From contig JAQVFR010000008.1 in NCBI GenBank assembly GCA_028697145.1, positions 1 to 64,000 on the forward strand: a stretch of DNA of 64,000 nucleotides, read 5' to 3'. The stretch comes from Actinomycetota bacterium. GTDB taxonomy: Bacteria; Actinomycetota; Geothermincolia; Geothermincolales; RBG-13-55-18. The position numbers and the translations under genes are program-made. Of this stretch, positions 42,336 to 54,313 are shown piece by piece (the first letter of the stretch is position 1; each line of letters opens with the position of its first letter). Under the pieces are notes generated by a model that was given only the letters and a program-made list of their open reading frames with translations, ran no database searches and had not been told where the DNA came from.

Positions 42336-43253
42336 CTATTCCACATAATCAAGCCAGCCCTCGTATTCCTTTTCCGTTCCCTTGACGATGGAGAAGAACT
42401 TCTCCTGGATGCGCCGGGTGATGGGGCCGGGTTCGCCGATGACGCGGTCGTCCACCGAGCGTATCGGCACCACCTCCGCCGCCGTGCCGGTGAAGAAGGC
42501 CTCGTCCGCGGTATAGAGGTCGGTGCGTGCGAGGTCCTTCTCCCGGCAGGGGATATCGGAGTCCTCGGCGATGCGTATGACCGCGTCGCGCGTTATCCCC
42601 TCCAGGGCTCCCGAGATCGTGGGCGGGGTGAGCAACACTCCGCCGCGCACCACGAATATGTTCTCGCCCGCCCCGTCCGAGACGTGGCCGTGCATATTGA
42701 GGAGGATGGCCTCGTCGTAGCCCGCCTCCACCACCTCCATCTTGGCCAGGATGGAGTTGAGGTACTGGCCCGTGGCCTTGGCCGCGGTGGGGATGGAGTT
42801 GGACTCGTTGCGGCGGAAGGATGAGACCTTGGCGCGCACGCCGTGCTCGATGCCCTCCTCTCCCAGGTAGGCGCCCCAGGGCCATACGGCGATGGCCACG
42901 CTCACCGGGCAGGACAACGGGTGCAGGCCCATCTCACCGTAACCCCTGATGGCGATGGGACGGATATAACAGCTCTTGAGGCCGTTGGCGCGGATGACTA
43001 CCTTGGTGGCCTCGATGAGCTCCTCCTGCGTATAGGGGATGGGCATATGGTAGATCAAGGCGGAACGGTAAAGCCTCTTGATGTGGTCGGCAAGGCGGAA
43101 CACCGCCGCACCGCGCGCGGTCTCGTAGGCGCGTATGCCCTCGAACACCCCCGAACCGTAGTGCAGGGTATGGGTAAGGATGTGGATCTTGGCCTCCGCC
43201 CAGTCCACCAGTTCCCCGTCCATCCATATCTTATCTACTTCCGGAATCGGCAT
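42336..43253 (-). CDS. ilvE: Branched-chain amino acid aminotransferase
   Basis: A 305-residue fold-IV aminotransferase. The early HTLHYGSGVFEGIRAYE block, SYIRPIAIRGYGEMG-like strand and the catalytic lysine in KATGQYLNSI are family features. It does the last step of leucine, isoleucine and valine synthesis. ATG 43253 has AAGGAG. Confidence 0.92.
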   Translation of the reverse strand: MPIPEVDKIWMDGELVDWAEAKIHILTHTLHYGSGVFEGIRAYETARGAAVFRLADHIKRLYRSALIYHMPIPYTQEELIEATKVVIRANGLKSCYIRPIAIRGYGEMGLHPLSCPVSVAIAVWPWGAYLGEEGIEHGVRAKVSSFRRNESNSIPTAAKATGQYLNSILAKMEVVEAGYDEAILLNMHGHVSDGAGENIFVVRGGVLLTPPTISGALEGITRDAVIRIAEDSDIPCREKDLARTDLYTADEAFFTGTAAEVVPIRSVDDRVIGEPGPITRRIQEKFFSIVKGTEKEYEGWLDYVE

Positions 43254-43310
43254 GTGTACTCCTTCCGTTGCTTGCCGCGTTCGTATCAGCGCCGGCGGGC
43301 ACCGTTTCCG

Positions 43311-44369
43311 CTATTCCTCCGTGATGTATTTTACGACAAGATCCCCCACTTCCGAAGTCGACCTGCCCATCTTGCCCGCCGACATGGACTCGAGGTCCCG
43401 GGCGCACACGCGCATCACCGCCCTCTCGATACGGTCGGCGGCGTCCCTTTCCCCCAGGTGGTCCAGCATCATCTGCACCGCGCAGATGGCCGCCAGCGGA
43501 TTGATGACGTTCTTCCCGGTGTACTTGGGAGCGGAGCCGCCGATGGGCTCGAACATGGAGGTCCCCTCGGGGTTGATGTTGCCCCCCGCCGCGACGCCCA
43601 TGCCGCCCTGGATCATGGCCCCGAGGTCGGTGATGATGTCGCCGAACATGTTGTCCGTCACTATCATGTCGAACCATTCCGGGTTCTTCACGAACCACAT
43701 GCAGATGGCGTCCACGTGGGCGTAGTCCGTGGAGATGTCCGCGTACTCCGCGGCCAGCTCGTTGAAGGTCCTCTCCCACAGGTCCCAGGCGTAGGTGAGC
43801 ACGTTGGTCTTGCCGCACAGGGTGAGCTTGCGTTCGCGGTCGCGGCGGCGGCAGTATTCGTAGGCGAAGCGCAGGCAGCGCTCCACCCCCTTGCGCGTGT
43901 TGACGCTCTCCTGCACCGCCACCTCCTCCGGCGTGCCCTTGCGCAGGAATCCTCCGGTGCCGGCGTAGAGGCCCTCGGTGTTCTCGCGCACCACCACGAA
44001 GTCTATGTCCTCCGGCCCCTTGTCCTTGAGGGGGCAGTCGACGCCGGGATAGAGCTTCACGGGACGCAGGTTTATGTACTGGTCCAGGGCAAAGCGTATA
44101 CGCAGCAGGATGCCCTGTTCCAGGATGCCCGGCTTGACATCGGGGTGGCCGATGGCCCCCAGGAAGATGGCGTCGAATGCTCGCAGCCCCTCCACCTCTT
44201 CGTCGGTGAGGACCACGCCCGTGTCCAGGTAGCGGTCGCCGCCGTAGGCGAAGAACTCCGTATCATAGTCGAATCCGGCCGCGCCCGCCGCGGCCTCGAG
44301 GACCTTGACGCCCTCCCTGGCCACCTCCGGCCCCGTGCCGTCGCCGGGGATCACCGCAATCTTGTACAT
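43311..44369 (-). CDS. leuB: 3-isopropylmalate dehydrogenase
   Basis: A 352-residue enzyme. Nucleotide/loop start VIPGDGTGPEV, substrate motif GILEQGILLRIRFALDQY of the actinobacterial-type LeuB, and VTDNMFGDIITD / [15 protein letters not shown] are present. It oxidatively decarboxylates 3-isopropylmalate (and citramalate-derived methylmalate). ATG 44369 has GAGGTGAG; the longer frame upstream is not used. Confidence 0.92.
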   Translation of the reverse strand: MYKIAVIPGDGTGPEVAREGVKVLEAAAGAAGFDYDTEFFAYGGDRYLDTGVVLTDEEVEGLRAFDAIFLGAIGHPDVKPGILEQGILLRIRFALDQYINLRPVKLYPGVDCPLKDKGPEDIDFVVVRENTEGLYAGTGGFLRKGTPEEVAVQESVNTRKGVERCLRFAYEYCRRRDRERKLTLCGKTNVLTYAWDLWERTFNELAAEYADISTDYAHVDAICMWFVKNPEWFDMIVTDNMFGDIITDLGAMIQGGMGVAAGGNINPEGTSMFEPIGGSAPKYTGKNVINPLAAICAVQMMLDHLGERDAADRIERAVMRVCARDLESMSAGKMGRSTSEVGDLVVKYITEE

Positions 44370-44462
44370 CCTCTCACCTCGCGTGATCGTGTGATGACAG
44401 GTCCGTTTCCCGCGGGGCATGGCCCATAGCGGGTTAACCGTTCTCCTCTGCAAACTATACGC

Positions 44463-44966
44463 CTATTTCCCCAGGCGTTTCCTGACGTATTCCACCAGCC
44501 CACCCAGGGAAATAATCTCCCGCATGAAATCGGGGAAGGGCTGGGCCTCGAAGGTATTTCCGGTCGAGAGGTTCTCCACCATACCCCTCTCCAGGTCCAC
44601 GCGCAGGTGGTCTCCCCCGCCGATATCATCCACCGCTCGCGGGCATTCCAGGATGGGCAAACCTACGTTGATGGCATTGCGGTAGAATATCCTGGCGAAG
44701 GACGATGCGATGACGCAGGACACCCCGCAGCCCCTGATAGCCAGCGGGGCGTGCTCCCGCGAGGAACCGGAGCCGAAGTTCTCCTCCGCCACGATGAAGT
44801 CCCCCTTGCGCACGCGCCGCCTGAACCCGGGGTCCAGGTCTTCGAGGCAATGGGCGCCCAGTTCGGCGGGGTCCGTCAGGGTCAGGTAGCGGGCGGGTAT
44901 GATGACGTCGGTGTCTACGTCGCGGCCGTAACGCCATGCCTTTCCCTCCAGGATCATGCCGCTCAT
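44463..44966 (-). CDS. leuD: 3-isopropylmalate dehydratase small subunit
   Basis: A 167-residue swivel-domain subunit. Its substrate loop reads ARYLTLTDPAELG, as in normal IPM isomerase; GSGSSREHAPLA is the conserved serine/arginine loop. ATG 44966 overlaps the leuC stop (ATGA) with GGAGGTG upstream. It works with LeuC. Confidence 0.92.
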   Translation of the reverse strand: MSGMILEGKAWRYGRDVDTDVIIPARYLTLTDPAELGAHCLEDLDPGFRRRVRKGDFIVAEENFGSGSSREHAPLAIRGCGVSCVIASSFARIFYRNAINVGLPILECPRAVDDIGGGDHLRVDLERGMVENLSTGNTFEAQPFPDFMREIISLGGLVEYVRKRLGK

Positions 44967-46231
44967 CCCCCCATCACCTCCCTGGGATCGGTGAGCCTGC
45001 CGGTCACGGCGGAGGCCGCCGCCACCGCGGGCCCGGCGAGATAGACCTCCCCTTCCTTGTGGCCCATGCGTCCCACGAAATTGCGGTTGGTGGTGGATAC
45101 CGCCCTCTCTCCGGCGGCGATCACCCCCATGTGGCCGCCCAGGCACGGCCCGCAGGTCGGCGTGCTCACCACCGCTCCCGCGCGGATGAAGGTCTCCATC
45201 CAGCCTCGGCGGATCATCTCCAGCTTTATCCTCGGCGTGCCGGGAAAGATGATGGTGCGGACGTGGGGATGCACCTCCCTGCCCTCGAGGATGCCGGCGG
45301 CAGTCTCCATGTCCTCCAGCCACCCGTTGGTGCAGGAGCCGATGACCACCTGGTCGATCTTCACTTCCCCGGCCTGCGAGATGGGGCGCACGTTGGAGGG
45401 CAGGTGCGGGAAAGCCACCTGCGGCTCTAGCGCTCCCACGTCGAAAGTGATCTCCTCTTCGTACACTGCGTCGGGATCGCTCTCGAAGGCGCGGTAATCG
45501 CGCCGCGCCCTTTTCTCGAGCCAGGCGCGGGTCTTCGCGTCCACAGCGAAGATGCCGTTCTTGGCACCCGCCTCTACCGCCATGTTGGCCATGGTGAACC
45601 TGCCCTCCATGGAGAGGGCGTCTATGGCCGGCCCGCAGAACTCCATGGCGCGGTAGCGGGCGCCGTCCACCCCGATGCTGCCGATGGTGTGCAGGATGAG
45701 GTCCTTGCCCCCGATCCACGGCTTCAGTTCCCCCTCGTAGCGCAGGCGCATGCTCTCGGGCACGCGCAGCCACACCTCCCCCAGGGCCATGGCCATGGCC
45801 AGGTCGGTGGAGCCCATCCCCGTGGAAAAAGCTCCCAGTGCGCCGTAGGTGCAGGTATGGGAATCGGCCCCCACGATCAGCTCGCCCGGGAGCACCAGGC
45901 CTTCCTCGGGGAGCAGCACGTGTTCTATGCCGACCCTGCCTACCTCGTAGTAGTGCTCCAGCCCCTGTTGCCGTGCGAAATCCCTGATCAGGGCGCAGTT
46001 CTCCGCCGCCGGGATGTCCCGGGCGGGGGCGAAGTGGTCCGGCACCAGCGCTACCCGCGAGGGGTCGAAGACCCTCTCGGCTCCCATGGCGCGGAAGGCC
46101 TCAATGGCCAGGGGGGCGGTGATATCGTTGGCCAGGGCGAGGTCCACGCGCGCTCCCAGCAGCTCTCCCGGCCTCACTTCATCGCGGCCGGCATGCCACG
46201 CCAAAATCTTCTCAGTGATCGTCTTTCCCAT
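44963..46231 (-). CDS. leuC: 3-isopropylmalate dehydratase large subunit
   Basis: A 422-residue aconitase-family subunit of the short LeuC type. The [4Fe-4S] cysteines are in VIGSCTNGWLED and TPTCGPCLGG; ADSHTCTYGALGAF is a substrate-site loop. It isomerises 2- to 3-isopropylmalate together with LeuD. Confidence 0.92.
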   Translation of the reverse strand: MGKTITEKILAWHAGRDEVRPGELLGARVDLALANDITAPLAIEAFRAMGAERVFDPSRVALVPDHFAPARDIPAAENCALIRDFARQQGLEHYYEVGRVGIEHVLLPEEGLVLPGELIVGADSHTCTYGALGAFSTGMGSTDLAMAMALGEVWLRVPESMRLRYEGELKPWIGGKDLILHTIGSIGVDGARYRAMEFCGPAIDALSMEGRFTMANMAVEAGAKNGIFAVDAKTRAWLEKRARRDYRAFESDPDAVYEEEITFDVGALEPQVAFPHLPSNVRPISQAGEVKIDQVVIGSCTNGWLEDMETAAGILEGREVHPHVRTIIFPGTPRIKLEMIRRGWMETFIRAGAVVSTPTCGPCLGGHMGVIAAGERAVSTTNRNFVGRMGHKEGEVYLAGPAVAAASAVTGRLTDPREVMGG

Positions 46232-46252
46232 GTGGTTACACCTGTATGCGGA

Positions 46253-47902
<1,650 letters not shown>

Positions 47903-47981
47903 CGCTCCTTCCTTTCCGCTCAGATCCGCGCCGCCGCGGCGGCCACTCCCCTGATTATACTGCCTGCAGGCCCCAAAGCCC

Positions 47982-49565
47982 TTACCAAAGGGTAATGAAC
48001 TTGCTGTCGTTGACGTCCGGGATGCGGCGTATCTCCTCCATCACCTCTTCGGGGATAGGTATATCGACGTTGATGCCCATCACCGCCTCTCCGCCTATCT
48101 TCCGCCTCCCCACCTGCATGTGCGCGATGTTGATGCCGTGGTTCCCGAGTATGGTCCCCACCTTGCCGATCATGCCGGGGATGTCCGCGTAGCGGAAGAA
48201 GGCCATGTACTGGGAGGGCCCGAGGTCGATGTCATATTCGTAGACGTGCACGAAACGCTCCGCGTTGGACAGCCCCACCAGGGTGCCTCCCACCGCGACC
48301 TCGTCCCCCTCGCGGCGTCCCCGCACCATGATCAGGTTCACGTAATCGCGGGTCTGCTCCGACTTGGTCTCGCGCACCGCGATGCCCCTGTCCTTGGCGA
48401 ACAGCGGCGCGTTGATGTAATTGACGGGCTCGAATACTACCTTCTGGAAGAATCCCTTGAGCACGGCCACGGTGAGCACCCCTGTCTCGTAGCCCGCTAG
48501 TTCGCCCAGGTACTCCACCTCTATCTCGTCCACATGCCCCTCCACCAGGTAGGTGAGTAGCAGTCCCAGCTTCTCCGCCAGGGGCAGGAAGAGGCGCACC
48601 GATTCGTCCACCTCCGCCGGGACCGGTAGGTTCACCACGTTGGCCACGAACTCACCCTTCAGCGCCGCGCCCACGAACTCCGCTATCATGGTTCCAGCGC
48701 GGTCCTGAGCCTCCTGGGTGGACGCTCCCAGGTGCGGAGTGGCTATGACCCCGGGGTGCTCGATGAGCGGGCATTCCGTGGCCGGCTCGTTCTCGAACAC
48801 GTCCAGGGCGGCGGACGCCACCTTGCCGGAGTCCAGGGCTCTGTGCAGGGCTTCCTCGTCGATGATGCCGCCGCGCGCCACGTTGAGCACGCGCACGCCG
48901 TCTTTCATCTTCGCGAACTCGGCGTCCCCCAGGAGGTGGTAGGTCTCGGGGGTTTTGGGCAGGTGGACTGTGATGAAGTCCGCCTGGCTCAGCAGCTCTT
49001 CCAGCTCCGATACCAGCTCTATGCCCAGCTTCTTCCCCTTCTCCTCGGAGACGTACGGATCGTAGGCGATGACCTGCATGCCGAAGGCCTGGCAGCGGTG
49101 GGCAACCAGGGTGCCGATGCGGCCGAGACCGACGATACCCATCACCTTGTGGAAGAGCTCCACGCCCTCGAATCTCTTGCGGTCCCAGCACCTCTCGCGC
49201 AGGGAGTTCACCGCCTCCGGCACGTTGCGGCACATGGCCATGAGCAGGGCCATGGTCTGCTCCGCGGCGGAGATGATATTGCTCTGGGGAGCGTTGATGA
49301 CCATTATGCCCCGTTTTGTCGCCGCTTCGACGTCGATATTGTCCACGCCCACCCCGGCGCGGCCGATGACCTTCATGGACGTTGCGGCCTCGACGGCCTC
49401 GGCGTCCACCCTGGTGGCCGAGCGCACGATGAGGCCCTCGTACTCCCCCAGGCGTTGGAGCATCTCCTCCCTGGACATGTCGGGCAGGAAGTCAACCTCG
49501 AAATCCTTGCGCAGCATCTCGATGGCCGCTTCAGCTATCTTCTCCTTGACCAGGATACGGGCCAA
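47982..49565 (-). CDS. serA: D-3-phosphoglycerate dehydrogenase
   Basis: A 527-residue long-form SerA: an NAD domain with GIVGLGRIGTLVA, catalytic residues in NVARGGIIDEE and TPHLGASTQEA, then an intervening domain and a C-terminal ACT domain (IAHMQVGRRKIGGEAV). It starts serine synthesis. TTG at 49565 follows GGGAGG at good spacing. Its place inside the branched-chain operon is notable. Confidence 0.92.
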   Translation of the reverse strand: MARILVKEKIAEAAIEMLRKDFEVDFLPDMSREEMLQRLGEYEGLIVRSATRVDAEAVEAATSMKVIGRAGVGVDNIDVEAATKRGIMVINAPQSNIISAAEQTMALLMAMCRNVPEAVNSLRERCWDRKRFEGVELFHKVMGIVGLGRIGTLVAHRCQAFGMQVIAYDPYVSEEKGKKLGIELVSELEELLSQADFITVHLPKTPETYHLLGDAEFAKMKDGVRVLNVARGGIIDEEALHRALDSGKVASAALDVFENEPATECPLIEHPGVIATPHLGASTQEAQDRAGTMIAEFVGAALKGEFVANVVNLPVPAEVDESVRLFLPLAEKLGLLLTYLVEGHVDEIEVEYLGELAGYETGVLTVAVLKGFFQKVVFEPVNYINAPLFAKDRGIAVRETKSEQTRDYVNLIMVRGRREGDEVAVGGTLVGLSNAERFVHVYEYDIDLGPSQYMAFFRYADIPGMIGKVGTILGNHGINIAHMQVGRRKIGGEAVMGINVDIPIPEEVMEEIRRIPDVNDSKFITLW

Positions 49566-49668
49566 CTTGATCCTCCCTGTTCTCGTTCTCTCACGGGTGT
49601 ATTTTCATCGGACGCCTGCCCGCGCCACGGTCCCGGCCGCTGGCTTCCCGCGTCTTTGTATGATCCAC

Positions 49669-50835
49669 TCAGCTTGGCGAATGGGTCATTTCCAAGTATA
49701 CCTTCTCCGCCGCGGCTATGCCCGAGCCCATGTCGAAGGAATGGCCGAGCTCCGCCAGGGTCATCTCCAGCGCAGATAAGGCCGCCACCACGTCCAGGAA
49801 GCCGTAATAACCGACGTGTCCTATGCGGAAAACCCTTCCCTTCAGGCGATCCTGCCCGCCCGCGATGATCACGCCGTGAACGCGATTCATGTGCCTGACG
49901 ATGTCCCCGCCGCCGATCCCACCGGGCGCCTTCACGGCCGTCACCGCGTAGGCGCGGTCAAGGTCCTTGGGGAAGAGCTCCAGGCCCATGGCACGCACCG
50001 CGGCCCGCGTGCACATGGCCAGCACGCGGTGCCTCTCCCAGGCCTCCTCCATGCCCTCCTCCAGCAGGATGTCCATGGCCACGGACATGCCCTTTACCAG
50101 GCTCACGGGCGGCGTGAACGGCGACTCCGGGCTGTCGGAGTTGAATTTCTTGCGCGCCTTCTTGAAGCAGAAATAGTAGGCCGGCAACGTCGCCGCATCC
50201 ACCAGCTCCCAGGCCTTGGGGCTCACGGCCACTGCGGCCAGACCGGGCGGCGTCATCAGGGCCTTCTGCGAGCCGGTGACCAGCACGTCGACGCTCCATT
50301 CGTCGGTGCGCAGCTCGAGCGCTCCCGCTCCGCTGATGGAGTCCACCACCAGGATGGCGCCGGTGCCCCTCACCGCCTCTCCGATGGCCTTGACGTCGTT
50401 GACCACACCCGTGGAGGTCTCGGAGTGGGTGACGAACACCCCCCTGGTGTCCGGTTTTTCCCGCAGGTAACGCGCTATGACCTCCGCGTCTGCCGCCTCG
50501 TCCCAGGGGTATTCGTATTCCTCCACCTCCAGGCCGTAGACCCTGCCTATCTCGGCGAAGCGCTGCCCGAACTTCCCTCCCGCCGCCACCAGCACGCGGT
50601 CGCCGGGGCTGAAGCAGTTGGCCACCGCCCCCTCCATGGCCCCGGTCCCCGAGGCCGCGAAGGTGAGCACGTCGTTCTTCGTCAGCAGGACCTTCTTCAG
50701 GCCCTCCACCATGCGCACGAACAGCTCCGTATAGGCCGGGGTGCGGTGGTGGATGATGGGCTCGGCCTGCACCAGGCTCACCTGGTGCGGGATGGGCGTG
50801 GGCCCCGGGGTCATCAGGTACTCCTTGCGGATCAT
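49669..50835 (-). CDS. Class V aminotransferase (serine-glyoxylate / phosphoserine type)
   Basis: A 388-residue PLP enzyme beginning LMTPGPTPIPHQV, with the lysine in VTGSQKALMTPPGL and the SGTGAMEGAVAN phosphate loop. Next to serA it may serve as a phosphoserine or serine aminotransferase, but alanine-glyoxylate activity is also possible. ATG 50835 has GGAGGAGG. Confidence 0.88.
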   Translation of the reverse strand: MIRKEYLMTPGPTPIPHQVSLVQAEPIIHHRTPAYTELFVRMVEGLKKVLLTKNDVLTFAASGTGAMEGAVANCFSPGDRVLVAAGGKFGQRFAEIGRVYGLEVEEYEYPWDEAADAEVIARYLREKPDTRGVFVTHSETSTGVVNDVKAIGEAVRGTGAILVVDSISGAGALELRTDEWSVDVLVTGSQKALMTPPGLAAVAVSPKAWELVDAATLPAYYFCFKKARKKFNSDSPESPFTPPVSLVKGMSVAMDILLEEGMEEAWERHRVLAMCTRAAVRAMGLELFPKDLDRAYAVTAVKAPGGIGGGDIVRHMNRVHGVIIAGGQDRLKGRVFRIGHVGYYGFLDVVAALSALEMTLAELGHSFDMGSGIAAAEKVYLEMTHSPS

Positions 50836-51024
50836 TGCGGACCTCCTCCTGTCGCTTTATCCATCACCGCCACGCCTCCGATTTCAGAGTAACCTTCACC
50901 GCCGACCTGTGTCCTGGTTTCAGTTCCGGCCTACTCCAAGGTCGCCAGGCCCCGGGTGGAGCCTCGCTCCCTAAAATTATCATAAATCCCGCCCGCCTGC
51001 TCGCGGCGGTCGGAACCTTTCTTC

Positions 51025-52020
51025 CTATTCCTTGGGCAGCCAGCTCATCATGGAGCGCAACTCGCGCCCGACCTGCTCGATGAGGTGAGCCGCGTCCCTG
51101 CGCCGCAGGGCGTTATAGGCCGGGCGCCCCGCCTGGTTCTCCAGTATCCACTCGCTCGCGAACCTGCCGCTCACGATCTCCTCCAGGATGGCGCGCATCT
51201 CCCGCCGCGTGTCCTCGGTGATGATCCTGCGCCCGCGCGTGAGGTCGCCGTACTCGGCGGTGTCGCTGATGGAGTAACGCATGTAGGAGATGCCCCTCTC
51301 GTAGATGAGGTCCACGATGAGCTTGAGTTCGTGTAGGCACTCGAAGTATGCGATCTCCGGCTGGTAGCCCGCCTCGACCAGGGTGTCGAAACCCGCGCGG
51401 ACGAGCTCGGTGACGCCCCCGCAGAGCACGCACTGTTCGCCGAAGAGATCGGTCTCCGTCTCCTCCTCGAAGGTGGTCCTGATCACGCCGGCGCGCGCCG
51501 CCCCCAGCCCCTTGGCGTAGGCGAGGCCGACGCCCAGGGCGCGTCCGGTGTAATCCTGGTGCACCGCCACCAGCGAGGGGACCCCGCTCCCCTCCTCGTA
51601 CATGCGGCGCACGATATGGCCCGGCCCCTTGGGGGCCACCATGATCACGTCGACGTTCTCGGGGGGGACGATCTGGCTGAAATGGATGTTGAAGCCGTGG
51701 GCGAAGAAGAGGGCGTTGCCCTCCGCGAGCCCTGGCTTGACGCTGTTTTCGTAGACCTCTTTCTGGAACTGGTCGGGCACCAGCATGACCACGATGTCTC
51801 CCGCCGCGGCGGCCTCGGCGAGGCCCAGAACCTCGAAGCCGGCTTGCTGCGCCCGCTCGCGGTCGGGATCGGACTCGCGCAGTCCCACCACCACCCGCAC
51901 CCCGGAGTCGCGCAGGTTGAGGGCATGCGCATGTCCCTGGCTGCCATATCCGATCACGGCCACCGTCTTTCCGTCCAGGAGCGAGAGGTCCGCGTCTTCC
52001 CCGTAATATATATCCGCCAT
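51025..52020 (-). CDS. ilvC: Ketol-acid reductoisomerase
   Basis: A 331-residue class I enzyme. Cofactor motif [15 protein letters not shown], metal ligands in [13 protein letters not shown] and the C-terminal helical knot are visible. It converts acetolactate to dihydroxyisovalerate. ATG 52020 has a strong GAGGAGG. Confidence 0.94.
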   Translation of the reverse strand: MADIYYGEDADLSLLDGKTVAVIGYGSQGHAHALNLRDSGVRVVVGLRESDPDRERAQQAGFEVLGLAEAAAAGDIVVMLVPDQFQKEVYENSVKPGLAEGNALFFAHGFNIHFSQIVPPENVDVIMVAPKGPGHIVRRMYEEGSGVPSLVAVHQDYTGRALGVGLAYAKGLGAARAGVIRTTFEEETETDLFGEQCVLCGGVTELVRAGFDTLVEAGYQPEIAYFECLHELKLIVDLIYERGISYMRYSISDTAEYGDLTRGRRIITEDTRREMRAILEEIVSGRFASEWILENQAGRPAYNALRRRDAAHLIEQVGRELRSMMSWLPKE

Positions 52021-52053
52021 TTCTTCCTACCTCCTCATGCTGAGCTTGCTGTG

Positions 52054-52530
52054 CTATTTACCGCGCGGCAAGGCCACCTTGCCGGTCCTCACCAGTTCCC
52101 TTATTCCGTACGGTTTGAGCAGGTCCTCGAAGGCCCTTAGCTTGGGGGCGTTGCCGGTGACCTCAACGATGATGCTCTCGCTCGATACGTCGATGATGTT
52201 CCCCCGGAAGATATCCGCGATCTCGATGACCTCTGAGCGGTTCCCCGCGTCGACCTTTATCTTGGCCATGACCATCTCCCGCGCCACCGAGGTCTCGGGG
52301 TCGAGGTCGGTGATCTCGATGACGTTGATGAGCTTGTGCAGCTGTTTGCGCACCTGCTCCAGGGAGTGCTCCTCCACGTCCACCACGATGGTCATGCGCG
52401 AGATGTCCGGCTTCTCGGTGGTCCCCACCGCCAGGCTCTCGATGTTGAAGCCGCGGCGGGCGAAGAGCTCCGCCACCCTGGCCAGGACGCCGGGCTTGTT
52501 CTCCACCAGAACGGAAAGCGTGTGCTTCAT
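52054..52530 (-). CDS. ilvN: Acetolactate synthase small (regulatory) subunit
   Basis: About 158 residues with the N-terminal ACT domain (LSVLVENKPGVLARVAELFA, SLAVGTTEKPDISRMTIVV) and C-terminal domain. It gives feedback control to IlvB. The ATG at 52530 is chosen; GTG 52539 and ATG 52536 are also in frame, with the ribosome binding site at the ilvB stop. Confidence 0.92.
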   Translation of the reverse strand: MKHTLSVLVENKPGVLARVAELFARRGFNIESLAVGTTEKPDISRMTIVVDVEEHSLEQVRKQLHKLINVIEITDLDPETSVAREMVMAKIKVDAGNRSEVIEIADIFRGNIIDVSSESIIVEVTGNAPKLRAFEDLLKPYGIRELVRTGKVALPRGK

Positions 52531-52542
52531 CCCCATCACCCC

Positions 52543-54291
52543 TTAGAGGAACGGCTCCTCGGCCTTCTCCGGGTGGATCTTCTCCACCGGGTAGAGCATG
52601 TCACCGATCATATCGTACAGCGGCGCCCCGGGGGCCACCATGGGGTAGACGTTCTCCTCCGGCTCGACGCGGAAATCGATGAGCACCGGGCAGTCCGTCT
52701 CTATCGCCTCCACGATTGCCGCCTCCACCAGGTCGGGATCCGTCACCCTTATCCCCTTGGCCCCGAAGGCCTCGGCCAGGGCCACGAAGTCGGGGCTCTC
52801 CTGCTCCCTCTCCAGGCAGGAACAGGAGTAGGTGCGGTTATAGAAGAGCTGCTGCCACTGCCGCACCATGCCCAGGTAGCCGTTGTTGAGGATGGCCACC
52901 TTCACCGGGGCCCCCTCGAGCACCGCCGTGGCCAGCTCCTGCATGGTCATCTGGAAGCTGCCGTCGCCGGCGATGTCAAATACCAGGTCACCGGGCCGGC
53001 CCAGCTGCGCCCCGATGGAGGCGGGGAAGCCGAAGCCCATGGTGCCCAGCCCGCCGGAGGAGACGAAGCGCCGGGGCTTTTCCATGGGGTAGAACTGCGC
53101 CGCCCACATCTGGTTCTGCCCCACCTCGGTGCAGATAATCGCGTTTCCCCCCGTGATCTCATGTATCTTCTCCACCACGTACTGGGGCTTGAGTCCGGGG
53201 CCTTTCTCGTAGGTCAGGGGATACTTCTCTTTCCAGTCCATGACCAGGGAATCCCATTCGCGCCGGTCCGGCGACTGCACCTCATCCTTCAACTCCCTGA
53301 TGGCCGCGTTCAGCTCCTTGAGGACCTGCCTGCAGTCCCCGACGATGGGGATGTGGGCACGCACGTTCTTGCTGATCTCCGCGGGGTCGATATCGATGTG
53401 GATCACCCTGGCCTTGGGGGCGAACTCCGAGAGCTTACCGGTGATGCGGTCGTCGAAACGCGCCCCCACCGCCACGATGAGGTCGGTCTCGCAGATGGCA
53501 TAGTTGGCGCACCTGGTGCCGTGCATCCCCAGCATACCCAGGGAGAGCCGGTGGCTCTCCGGGAAAGCCCCCTTGCCCATGAGGGTGTGGGCGACGAAGA
53601 TCTTGTTGCCCGCCGCCAGCTTCTTGAGCTCACCCTCCGCGCCGGCGGTGATCACGCCCCCTCCCGCGTATATCACCGGACTCCTGGACTCCAGGATGGC
53701 GCGGGCCGCCATCCTGATCTGCTTCTTGTGGCCCTTGACGGTGGGCTTGTAACCGCGCAGCACGGGATGCTCCCGCCGGCGGTATTCGAGCTCGGCGCGG
53801 GAGACGTCGACGGGCAGGTCGATGACCACCGGCCCCGGGCGACCCGTGTGCGCGATATAGAAGGCCTCCTGCACCACGTCGGGTATGTCCGCCGGGTCCT
53901 TGACGAGATAATTGTGCTTGGCTATGGGCAGGGTTATGCCGGTGGTGTCCGCCTCCTGGAAGGCATCGGTGCCTATGAGGTTGGTCGCCACCTGCCCGCT
54001 TATGGCCACCATGGGCACGGAGTCCATGTAGGCGTTGGCGATGCCCGTGACCAGGTTGGTCGCTCCCGGGCCCGAGGTGGACATGCACACCCCCACGCGG
54101 CCGGTCACGCGGGCATAACCGTCGGCGGCATGCGCGGCCCCCTGCTCGTGCCGGGTGAGCACCTTGCGCATCCTGCTCTCGTAAAGTGCGTCGAATACCG
54201 GGAGCATCACGCCGCCGGGGATGCCGAAGATTACCTCGACGCCCTCGTCCTCGAGGCTCTTCACCAGCGCTCTGGCTCCGGTAAGTCTCAC
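52543..54291 (-). CDS. ilvB: Acetolactate synthase large subunit
   Basis: About 582 residues. The ThDP glutamate region FGIPGGVMLPVFDAL, the HEQGAAHAADGYAR block and the ThDP/Mg motif FDIAGDGSFQMTMQE through VAILNN are present. It is the first common step of valine/isoleucine synthesis. GTG at 54291 with AAGGTGG is the preferred start; GTG at 54300 and 54297 are alternatives. Confidence 0.93.
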   Translation of the reverse strand: MRLTGARALVKSLEDEGVEVIFGIPGGVMLPVFDALYESRMRKVLTRHEQGAAHAADGYARVTGRVGVCMSTSGPGATNLVTGIANAYMDSVPMVAISGQVATNLIGTDAFQEADTTGITLPIAKHNYLVKDPADIPDVVQEAFYIAHTGRPGPVVIDLPVDVSRAELEYRRREHPVLRGYKPTVKGHKKQIRMAARAILESRSPVIYAGGGVITAGAEGELKKLAAGNKIFVAHTLMGKGAFPESHRLSLGMLGMHGTRCANYAICETDLIVAVGARFDDRITGKLSEFAPKARVIHIDIDPAEISKNVRAHIPIVGDCRQVLKELNAAIRELKDEVQSPDRREWDSLVMDWKEKYPLTYEKGPGLKPQYVVEKIHEITGGNAIICTEVGQNQMWAAQFYPMEKPRRFVSSGGLGTMGFGFPASIGAQLGRPGDLVFDIAGDGSFQMTMQELATAVLEGAPVKVAILNNGYLGMVRQWQQLFYNRTYSCSCLEREQESPDFVALAEAFGAKGIRVTDPDLVEAAIVEAIETDCPVLIDFRVEPEENVYPMVAPGAPLYDMIGDMLYPVEKIHPEKAEEPFL

Positions 54292-54313
54292 GCCCACCAC
54301 CTTCTCGCTTTCC